From Niebla homalea (taxonomy: Eukaryota; Ascomycota; Lecanoromycetes; Lecanorales; Ramalinaceae): 64,000 nt of DNA. The translations under genes were made by a program, and so were the position numbers. Of this stretch, positions 41,301-50,560 are shown one piece after another. Location: the NCBI GenBank assembly GCA_019925105.1, contig JAHGAU010000001.1, positions 1,426,001 through 1,490,000 on the forward strand. Reading direction: 5' to 3'. The stretch's first letter is position 1. Each line of letters begins with the position of its first letter. Under the pieces are notes generated by a model. That model saw only the letters and a list, made by a program, of their open reading frames with translations. It was not told the DNA's origin and searched no databases.

Positions 41301-42280
41301 ACCAGAAGGCCTTTAGATCCTAAAGGATCTTCTTACGTTTCCGTATATATCGGGCGAGCGCCCCGATAAATAATGAATTAACGCGGCGTTATTTACGTAA
41401 TTATTAAATTACCCGGGATTAAAGCCAGTCTAGGAACTATATATATATTAAGATAATAACGCTATAATGGTATTAAGGATATTTACGGGGATATAACGGT
41501 TTAAGTATCGTTTATTACGATACTTATAATAAAATATAAAGTTTTATTAATATAAAAACTTATCCTATAAGAAATAAGTTAAATAAAGTATTATTATATA
41601 TATTATTAATATTATATTTATACTTACGTTAATAACGTATTATCGTATATACGTTATATTATTTAAAGATTAAAATAAACTTATATATTTTATTAATAAA
41701 TAAAAATAAGTAAACTATTAACGTAAATAAAATACTTACGTAACGTTAATATTACTTATTATAATAATAATATGGATAATAAAGGTATATAATTATATAC
41801 GTATTAACTTATAGATACTTATATAGACCCTTAATATATTATACTTATAAGAACGATTAAAATTATTAAAAAAAAAAAGAAAAGAAGTTTAAAATAAAAT
41901 AAAAGCTTTATTATAATTATACGTTATTTTTACGATAACGTTTATTTTTATTATAACGTAATAAATTAATAATAAAGCCTTAAATAATTATTAATTAATA
42001 CCGTAAAAATTCTTTTCTTATTTATTTTTTCTTATTAAGTTTTATAAAAAGGTTTTTAATAAACTTTATAAATTATATTAATTATTTATTAACGTAAAAT
42101 ACCTTTATTATATTATTATTAAATAGATATTATTATATTTATTTATATATTTAAAGACTTTTTTTTTTTTTTTACCTTTTTCTTATTAGATTTAATAATA
42201 GATTTTTAATAAACCTTATATTTAGCCGGCTTTACGTTAGCTTTTTAAATATATCTTTTTATACTTTAAAGATTAACGTA

Positions 42281-42296
42281 TAAAAAAGGAGATAAT
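42281..42296 (+). other. Polypurine tract of Gypsy B
   Basis: aaaaaaggagataatt directly upstream of the right LTR, the expected plus-strand primer position. Confidence 0.6.
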
Positions 42297-42656
42297 TATT
42301 AATAGTTAACGCTATCTTTACGCCGGCGCCGCAGTAATACGCTATATTATTACGTTAAGGTAAGCCGTTAAGCCTTAGCAAAAAGCTTTAATAAAAGGCC
42401 TTAATAAAAGGCCTTAATAAAGGGCCTTAATATACGTTATTTATAAACCGTAACTTAACAGGCGTAAAACGGGGTAGTTATTACCTTTACCTTAAGTAAA
42501 GGCTATACCTTAGTTCTTTTTAAGTTCCTTAAGAATTAATCTTATTACCAATTTACTTATTAAAGTAATACCTAAGTATCCAGACCGTAACGTTACGTCT
42601 TCTATATCCACCTTTATTAGTCCCGCCGGCGTGCCGCCAGCGGAGTCAGTTTAACA
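42297..42656 (+). repeat. Gypsy B right LTR
   Basis: 360 bp, aligned to the left LTR without length change. Mutated at its start (tattaatagttaacgc for tgttagcagctagcgc) but almost intact at its end, ending cagtttaaca. Confidence 0.9.
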
Positions 42657-43997
42657 ATCTAAAAGTAATTAACGGTACTTATAAAGTAATTTTTATCCCG
42701 GTATTAAAGTTTAAAGTTTTTATATTGCTGATTAAGGTTTTATTAAATTAAATAATTACTTAAATAAAATTAAAGAAATATATATACTTAATTACGATAA
42801 TAGGAAACGGGCGGATCCGCCAGAATCTTAATAAGCTTAAAGTTAAAAGGAATAAACTAAAAATATTTATCTCCTTTTTTATTAAGATAAAATAAAAATA
42901 AATGGAGAAAAAGGTTAATTTTACCGGTATCCCGGAAGTTAACTTAAGTAAATATAAACTTCCGTTAAATATAAGAAAGACCGAGATTAAAAGGATTTAA
43001 AAAGCGAAGATTATAACGATTACCTTATAAGTTACAATAAAGTAAACCGAGCGCTAACGGAAATATAAAGACTTTATATCCTAAAGTCGTTATTACTTAA
43101 CCCTTAATAATAAAAAGATTATTAATAAGTATCTCCGTTATTATAGTATTATAAGGAAGGGTAATAACGTATTAACGATTTAACTCCGGATAAATAAAAA
43201 CGGTTTAATTTACTTCCTATTTATTATATATATTAAGGGTCGGATAAACGTTAAATATAAATACGGATAAAAAAAGCAGGATATTATATATATCCTTATT
43301 TCTTATCCCTTATTTATAAAAATTAAATTAAGATTTATTATAAAAACTAATATTTATAATTACCGCCAGATATTATTTATAAAGCGGGGTATTTAGGTAA
43401 TTATTAAATTTATAATATTTATTAAATTATTATTATAGTTTAACCTCGTTATAAAGATAAACGAAATTACCGAAAACCTTATAAAGAAAGCCCGTTACCG
43501 GTTAAGGAAGAAAAAGAGGAGTAGAAACCAGTTATATTAATTATATAAACCGGAAAGTATCTTTTATAACCGTAAGGATATAATGATAAACGCTTATTAA
43601 AAGTCTTTAAAAAAGTTAACGGCAATAATAATATAAAAGGGATATATATTAAATACGTAAATATTAATAAAAATATTTAAAGGTATTATATAAGATTAAA
43701 GTAATATAAATATATAAAGGAACGGAAAAGTAACGAATTTAAGGACAGCCCCTATAAGGATACGGTCGTAATATTACGGATTTTCTTAGGGGAGTTAAAA
43801 TATAAGAAGTATATAAATAAATTACTACTCTTTAAACGGCCGTTAATATCCTTTACCTTAGGGGATAAAGGGTGGAAGCCTGGTAAACGCCGGTTTTTAC
43901 CTTAACGTTATGAGTATCAGGTTTTTACGGTTATTAATAAGGTTAAAAGGCCGCGTATTAAGGAACGCCGGAATTAACTTAGCTAAACCCGTAGTAT

Positions 43998-44020
43998 AAA
44001 TCAATCAATTAATCAATCAA
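43998..44020 (+). repeat. LINE 3' tail of aatc repeats
   Basis: Short irregular aatc repeat directly before the second copy of the LINE target duplication, as expected for a LINE ending in a simple repeat rather than poly-A. Confidence 0.65.
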
Positions 44021-44045
44021 TATTAATTATAATCCTTATTAATAA

Positions 44046-45444
44046 AAAGTTCGGGATCCTTAATCTTAATTAACTTAAACTTCTCGTAAAGGGTAAGGGA
44101 TACCATAAATCGGTAAGGTAAAAAGGTTAAATTATTCCGTCAGAGATTTTTAAGTTTAATAATAAGGTTTACGTTTTAACTTTTTAATTTATAGTTACGG
44201 ATTTTTAACGTTTTAAAATAATTTAAGTCTTTTAAAGGAGGGGAATTATTATAATTTTATTATTATAAGCGGATAATTCAATTTATTTTTAATTATAGGT
44301 TTTTCTTAATATTATTTAATTTTATTTAAAAAACTTATACCTTATTATTTATATCCTTATAATATTATATATTAACGTTATATTCTTAATATAAAAGGTT
44401 TAATTATTTTAAAAATTCTTTAAATTTCTTAAATAATACGGATTAAGAGATAAAATAAATATAAGTCTTTATAAAATATAAAGTACGTTTAATTAATTCC
44501 TTTAAAATAATACTTTTTAATTTATAGTAATGCCGGCAAGTAATATAATCCTTATATCCCCCGTAATTATTATCGGAAACCGGATTCCCGGTAATTAAAT
44601 AATCTATTAAATCCTTATCTTTTTTATTTTATTGGGGAAAAATTTTATCCTTAATAAATAATATTAATTAATCGGGGTCCCCTTAAGAATTACTTCGTAA
44701 GTTATATTTTAACGTAAAAACCTTTAATAAAAAGGATTATTAAGGTTTATTATTTATGGTTTTAATAAGTAAAAAGTAAGTAAAAAATAAATTAAAATTA
44801 AGGAGGGATAAAGGTAAATAAAAAAAAAAAATTAAAAAAGGGAAAAAAATGGGTTTCTTAACCCTTCCGTTAAACGGATTCTATATTATAAAAGTAATAT
44901 TATAGGGTAAAATAATAAAATTTATATTATAATAAAGTTTAATATTGCTCTTTTATATTATAAAGTACTTTTTAAAGTGTTTTTTCTTCCGGGTATTAAA
45001 TACCCTATATTATAAAATAAGTATAAAATTAAATATCCTAATTAAAGGTTTTAAGGAAAAAATAAATAAATAATAAATAAGGATTCTATAGGCTTTTATA
45101 GATTTATTCTTAATTAATTTTATAATAATTCTTTTAAGGTTTACTTTATTTATAACTTTTAAATTATTTTATTAAGGTTTAACCCTTAAATTAATTCTTT
45201 ATATAGCTTAATAGAATCAGTATTTATTTATTTAAAGTTATTATAACCTTCCGTCTTAATTATCGACGTTTTTTTATGGTTTATCTGGATATTAATCGCC
45301 GTATATTTAACCGTAATTACCGTCCGTCCAGTATTATTTTTAACTATCGGCTTATTATCCGCTATTAATAAGTATTATTAATAAAAGCCTTTATTTTACT
45401 TTATTACTCCTTATAAGGGCGTAAATAAATTAACTTTAATATAA
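44046..45444. other. Unassigned 1.4-kb segment between LINE and Gypsy A LTR 3
   Basis: Gypsy A copy 1 goes straight from atccttattaataa to its LTR, but here 1399 RIP-mutated bases intervene. It may be the 5' gag part of Gypsy A that copy 1 has lost, or a further insertion. I found no inverted or direct terminal repeats that would prove an insertion. With it, the Gypsy A internal region would be about 6.8 kb, close to Gypsy B's. Confidence 0.55.
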
Positions 45445-45660
45445 TATTAAAATATAAGCCCCTTTAAGGTGGTTAAAAAATAAAGGGTATATTACGTATA
45501 ATTAAAGATACTAAAGTATAAAGGTGTAAAAGTGAAGGGGCCGAAGGCCCTAATATACCCAGTCGGTGACACTCCTGGGTGCCGGACTAACCCCGGGCTT
45601 GGCCCGGGATAGGCCCGGTAGGGCCTATCCCTGAGTTACCAACACCCCTGAACCCTGACA
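45445..45660 (-). repeat. Gypsy A LTR 3
   Basis: 216 bp; its left side is strongly mutated while 45540-45660 keeps GC-rich sequence and ends in intact ccctgaca. Followed by target duplication taccc. Confidence 0.88.
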
Positions 45661-48006
45661 TACCCGGGGGTATTATATATTTAAGTATAAGTATTTAAAT
45701 GCTATTTTCAATATAAAAGTTATATTTATCCTTTTCCGTCAGTTATTAATCCATTTTATAGTAAGTATTTTTTATAACTTTTTAATGGTTTTTTAATTTA
45801 AATAATTTTAACTTATTCTTAAATAATATTAACGCTAAATAATAAATATCCTTTTTTTCGTTTAAGATAATTATATTAATAAAAGTAAATAGCGGGTTTA
45901 AGGATATATCCCAGAATTTTAAATACTTAAGAATCTTAAGCTTAAAATTACTTCGGAAAATAATTTTAATTTCCTCCCGCGATTTATTAAATTATTACTT
46001 ATCTTAATTATATTAAGTTTAAGGATGATTTCCTTATTCTTTAACCGGGGATATATTATTTATAGGTATATCGTTTAAGATATTATTAATAAAAACGTTA
46101 TTATAGACCTAATTCTTATAATTCTCCTTTAAAGTAAAGACTTATTAAGGCTATATATCCTTTTTTAAACGTTAAATCTTCTCCGCCGAAGTATTCTTAT
46201 TAAAGTTATCTAATAAAGTAATCTTCCGTTCCTTAATATAAACGTTAAAGAATCGTTTTACTTTTTTATTAAAAGTTCTTACCCGGGGTTAAAGACCCGG
46301 TATATCTTAATAATCTTATTATTATAGCCTAGTAAAATAAATAAATCGGCCCTTTTATTTAAGGAGGTCTGGTACTTTATAATCTTAACCTATATTAATA
46401 ACTTAATAGCTTATAAATATAATAAGTCCGGTTCTTAATTATATTACGCTTAATAAAGGGTAATCTTCCCTTTTAAGTTAAATATAAATTTCCTTATAAT
46501 AAAGTAATTAATGGTTATTACGATTTCCGGCCATAAATCCTTAAATAAATTTATATTATAGATTATTATACGGGTCCGCTCTTTAATTTCCCGGTTAAAT
46601 TTTTTATTTATAAGGTTTTATTCAGGGCTATTTTATACCGTTAATTTATAAATAATATTATAGTCTTTAAGGTAATCTTAGAAGTCCTTTAATATATATT
46701 TACCCCCGTTATTTACCCGTAAACGCCTGATTTTCCGGTTAATAATCTTATATTTAATTTAAAACTACTTAAATTTACGGGTTACGTCCGATTTATAAAT
46801 TACCGGATAAACTTTTAATATATAAATAAAGTCGTCCCGGAAAGTAATAAAATATTTAATTATATTAAAGCTTACCGGCTTAATAAACCTTATAACGTCT
46901 AAATAAATAAGCTTTAATAAAGTTGTTTTTAGCTTAAGATATCCCTTATAAGGTTAAGAAGTTATTTTATTAAAGGTATAATACGTATATATAACCTCCT
47001 TTAAGGGCTTTTCTTATTCTTTTTATTTACGCTTAAGGGATATCTTTATTAATACCTTAATTAACTTAATAATAAATTAAGGGTTAAAATGCTTTATCTT
47101 TATATATTAAGTTAATATATTATTTAATATATTAAATACCGTTATTATTAATTAAGGTAATACTTAGAGATCTAATATAAAGAGTTATCCTTATTGGGAG
47201 TATATAAATTTATTAGGTCCTTTAATTATTATCCGTTTAACCCGGGAAGTCATTATTTCGGCTTTATTATCCAGGAATTAAGTCTTTAAAAAAAAGTTTA
47301 CTTTATTATTAAGGGAATAAATAAAGTTTAAAAACTTAATTATTATTTTTCTTCCGTCGATATTATAAATTACCTGGGCGGTATTAATATTGCCCGTATA
47401 ATTAATTTATATTAAATTTAACCTTAAGGATACTATTTAATAAGGCTAAAAGTTATTATTAAAGAATTCTCTTTAATAAAAAAGGTACTTATTATAATTA
47501 TTATTTAGGATTATTAACTTTTATAAATTAATTAAATTAACGGATATTATTATATATTTAAGTTTAATGTTTACGTTTATTATATTATAAACCTCCTTAA
47601 AACCGATAGATTTATTGGTATAATAATAATAATAACTTCCTTAATCTTTGGCTTCTTTAACCCCCAGTATAGTGTTTTAATCTTTTTCTTAGGGTAAAGG
47701 ACTTAGTAATTATTTTCCGGGTGTTTATTATTATGGTTTTTATAATATAATAGTTATATTTTTGGCCATTATATTTAATAAAGGACTGCTTATTATTAAT
47801 TTTCGGAGTTATTAAATAAGACTATAAAGTAATATTTACGCAAGCTATATTAATTTATAATTCTTTATTAATAGTTCTTAATATAATTTTATTAAAATTA
47901 AAAAATTTTTAACTTAAGATAGTCTGGTTTTAAGTTAAGTTAATATAAAAATATTATTAACTATTACCGAGACCGAATAAAAAAAATTAAATAACTATTA
48001 AATTAA

Positions 48007-48191
48007 TGTCAGGGACTCAGTAAAAGTAAGGGTGAATATGACTGAATTTCAACTATGTAGAGAAATCTATGGTATAGCATGCATGTAAGTGTATGGAGAG
48101 CATACGCTAGGCCCTATTAGGCCTAGCGCATTGACTCAGCTCTTGGCTATCAGCATCGCATCCCTCACACCTCAGCCCTCACACCGTGACA
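48007..48191. mobile_element. Solo LTR without RIP damage
   Basis: 185 bp with inverted ends TGTCA/TGACA, flanked by a 5-bp duplication attaa (48002-48006, 48192-48196). Its normal base composition stands out against the AT-rich surroundings. It includes a perfect 9-bp inverted repeat, cgctaggcc/ggcctagcg (48105-48113, 48120-48128). The start TGTCAGGG is shared with the Gypsy A LTR, but the rest differs. No second copy is in the window. Confidence 0.85.
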
Positions 48192-50123
48192 ATTAAAGAC
48201 CTTATATAACTTATTAATAGCCAATATTTCAATAATATACTTACGGAATTTACGGGTAAATTAATTAACCGTTTTATTTAAACCTTTTATTATTATTTTG
48301 AACTCCCGGGTTAATTTAATATATAAGCTTAAACCTTAAAGTTTAAAATAAATAATAAGAATAATCTAGATTTCTTTAATTGTATTTAATTTATTTATAA
48401 GATAACGTATATTATCCTTATAATAAGTTTTAATAATTATAATAGCCTTAAGTTTATCCTTAATAGTTATAAGCTTATAAAGGTTATTAAGGATTAATTA
48501 ATCCTTAATTTACTGGTATTATAATATTTATTAACGTTACTTAATTAATAACGGAATTATATTAAAGAAGAAACTCCCGGAAATTAAGTTTTTAATCTTA
48601 AAGGTTATCTTCAGCGAAAAAATAAAAACTTAAAATCTTTAAATTAATACTTACGTATAAAGAAATATTAATCGTTTAATTAAATTTAAACTTAAGGTTA
48701 AGATTAAATAAGAAGTTTAATAGGTTTTTAACTTTAATAATTTTAATTCTAATTAATACTTAATTAACGAATTATTTAAGAATAAGGGATATTCCGTATT
48801 AAATAACGGGATTTAACCTTCTGCCCTTAAACGGAACTTAAAGATTAACTTATTAAGCAATAATATTAAAGACTCTTTAAATACCTTTAAGCTGAAACTA
48901 TCGTAAGACTTCGGCGTAAACGGGGGTAAATATTCTTTATTTACGTTTTTAATTATTTCTTAAGTAATCTTTTAGTTTTTTTTTTTTTTAAAGGTTTCTT
49001 AAGTAAAAACGGAAGAATTTATTCTTAATTTAACGGTAAAAAATAATACGAGGATTTTTATATTAATAAAGCGGAGTAATAATATATTTAGGGGTTTTAA
49101 TAATAAAGTTTAAATTTTAAATAAAGTTCAATCTATCTTAATTAATAATAGATTAAAACTTTACGGATATTTAAACTATTTTTATACCTTTTTAAAATTA
49201 TTTACCCCTTTTATACTTAATATAATACGGAGAGTTAATTTCTATAATTAATTATTACTTTTTATTTTAAAGGCTATAATCTTTACTTATAATTATTTTA
49301 CCCTTAATCTTCCGGGCGTTAATTAAATTAAGTAATTTTCCGGGTTAATTAAAATATAAAGGATTTAATAATTAATTCTTAACCTCCCCTTTTAAAACGT
49401 AGAATCTTAATTTAAGTAAATAAACTTTTTTCTCCTTAGATTTAATCCTTAAAAATAATCTTAATTAAGTAATTTTAGGGGTAAAATTAAGTTATATCTT
49501 TATTATATAATTAAAGTTACCGTCTTAAAGATAAAATTTTTTATTATAAAAAGTGAAAGTTTAAAGTTTTTAACTCTATAGCGTTCCGTAATCCTTATAA
49601 AAGGTTTAAATTAAATAATTTTAACGGCGGAATAAAGTTAAAAATCCTTTAAATTATAAAGAGAGTTTAAATTAAATAAAGATTTTTTATTATAATTATA
49701 AAATTTAAAGGTTTAAACTTTAAAGAGTTTAATTAAAGTTAAAATTTCTTAATTAAGACCTTTATTAAGGCTCCGTTTAACGTTTTATATTATAGAGTTA
49801 AAACCTTTATATATAGCCGGTTTTTAACGTATAAATACCGGCATATAATTAGCTTATAAGGCTGGGAAATAAGTATTTATACTTTTTAATTAATAAATAC
49901 ATATATTTTAATAATAATAAAGTTAAAGTATCTTATTTTTATAGAATTTTTAATTATTAAGTTATTAATTAACTTTATAGTTTAAAGATTATAATTTAAT
50001 AATATTCTTAAATAAAATACTTTTATTTTTTAAATATATTTTATACGGTAAGATCTCTATATTATAATTACAAAATTAAATAAAGAAAAAGTATCCCTAT
50101 AGGGTATTATTATCATAAGGCCA

Positions 50124-50134
50124 GGCTTATAACC
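50124..50134 (-). other. Primer-binding site of the Copia element (initiator Met half-tRNA type)
   Basis: GGTTATAAGCC on the minus strand, starting at the first base after the 5' LTR. One RIP-type change (G to A) away from the complement of the initiator-Met tRNA anticodon loop. Confidence 0.6.
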
Positions 50135-50286
50135 TCTTAAAATATAAGGTATAAGTTATTTAATTATTTCCTAAGTATAATAGTGTAATTAAGTACTTTT
50201 ATATCCCAGCTATCCCAATCGGGTTTAGCTTCGGATCATATCTAATCTACCCGACTGCCGGGTAACTAATGTGAGTACTTTCAACA
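50135..50286 (-). repeat. Copia LTR, right copy (5' LTR)
   Basis: Mirror of the left copy in its damage: here the inner (left) part is mutated and the outer part near 50200-50286 is intact. Followed by the target duplication acgtg. Confidence 0.93.
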
Positions 50287-50560
50287 ACGTGGCACTGAAG
50301 TCCCTCAGATTTAGGAGTCCTCGGCCGAGGCCTTTCTTGACATTCCAAGAAACATCCTATCAGCTAGATGAGGGCTCAAAAGAACGAAGTGAGGGTCGTT
50401 GCATGATTGAGTTACGATATTCGCTTCTTTGGAATTATAGACCTGGCGATTATGCAAGAAATCCGACTGCTTCATAGTTTTGCGTTCATCCAATAAACCA
50501 TTAATATTCGTCTATATACATTACAAGTCTATCATTCCACATAGGAGTATTATGCTAATC
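50287..50560. other. Short gap between the island and the glucosyltransferase gene
   Basis: 274 bp of normal-composition DNA starting with the second acgtg. It includes the 3' UTR of the UGGT gene and probably the displaced upstream part of the rpl28 promoter. Confidence 0.5.

Larger units (their letters stand above)
34956..42656 (+). mobile_element. Gypsy B: full-length LTR retrotransposon nested in the LINE, RIP-mutated
   Basis: 7701 bp with two 360-bp LTRs (34956-35315, 42297-42656) and a perfect 5-bp target duplication atcta (34951-34955, 42657-42661). LTR ends are TGTTA and TAACA. Plus-strand pol remnants: TAFRIRYGYFKYL at about 37516-37555 and YLNNILIF (family YLDDILIF) at about 37645-37670. 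A gag-like start region follows the left LTR. The purine tract aaaaaaggaga at about 42281-42292 lies just before the right LTR. The 39900-42290 part shows no domain I can name. Every frame is closed. Confidence 0.9.
30500..44020 (+). mobile_element. LINE (non-LTR retrotransposon, Tad-like), RIP-mutated, split by Gypsy B
   Basis: Flanked by an 11-bp duplication tattaattata (30489-30499 and 44021-44031); the empty site is visible in Gypsy A copy 1. Own length about 5.8 kb once Gypsy B and one ATCTA are subtracted. Decayed plus-strand coding: endonuclease start near 32400 (INVSKNNI-like), reverse transcriptase with GLLPDQ at about 34055-34075 and GIP-stop-G (family GIPQGSP) near 34350, then after the gap the block NGTYKVIFIPVL from 42670, and a Cys/His end near 43230-43310. 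The 3' tail is a short repeat, aatcaatcaattaatcaatcaa (about 43998-44020), not poly-A. Clade assignment is by gene order and motif shape only. Confidence 0.83.
19270..45660 (-). mobile_element. Gypsy A: tandem LTR retrotransposon (three LTRs, two internal regions), with nested insertions
   Basis: Three copies of a 215-216-bp LTR (19270-19484, 24916-25131, 45445-45660) separate two copies of the internal region; one pair of 5-bp duplications, taccc, flanks the whole (19265-19269, 45661-45665). It therefore entered the Copia element once and became tandem, either before or after insertion. LTR ends are the inverted pair TGTCAG/CTGACA, best preserved at 45655-45660. Reading is on the minus strand: a G-rich purine tract precedes each left LTR (19485-19510, 25132-25150), and a decayed reverse transcriptase with FGLINNPALY (family FGLTNAPATF) lies at about 22631-22670, repeated near 28230. 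All frames are closed by RIP. Confidence 0.87.
45666..50134 (-). other. 5' part of the Copia element (gag, integrase and start of reverse transcriptase, decayed)
   Basis: Continuation of the outer element to the right of Gypsy A. Orientation is inferred from the 5' LTR, primer site and the other half's pol. No domain was read with confidence here. The stretch 48007-48191 is a separate insertion. Confidence 0.6.
17097..50286 (-). mobile_element. Outer Copia-type LTR retrotransposon, RIP-mutated, interrupted by nested elements
   Basis: The island is bounded by a 152-bp direct repeat (17097-17248 and 50135-50286) and a 5-bp duplication acgtg outside both (17092-17096, 50287-50291), so it is one insertion event. 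The element reads on the minus strand. Next to the right LTR is GGTTATAAGCC (50134-50124, minus), which differs by one G-to-A from a copy of the initiator-Met tRNA anticodon loop complement used as primer site by many Copia elements. Next to the left LTR is the purine tract GAAAAGGAG (17249-17258 reversed). Broken reverse transcriptase remnants on the minus strand at about 18930-19060 read KALYKLK (family KALYGLKQ) and TAFFYGLIKEEIY. The element's own DNA is 17249-19264 and 45666-50134, about 6.7 kb with LTRs. No open frame remains; it cannot be active. Confidence 0.88.
17097..50286. other. RIP-mutated AT-rich island
   Basis: From 17.1 to 50.3 kb the sequence is dominated by A and T, rich in TA and poor in CA/TG steps, and no frame of 60 codons is open on either strand. 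Paired LTR copies differ almost only by C/T and G/A. This is the footprint of repeat-induced point mutation. Gene-like composition resumes within the outer halves of the two border LTRs. Confidence 0.92.

Noticed and set aside
17097..50286. The AT-rich block could be a regional centromere
   Set aside because: It is fully bounded by one element's LTRs and target duplication, lies between closely spaced housekeeping genes, and 33 kb is short for centromeres of RIP-competent fungi. CENP-A data would be needed to revive the idea.
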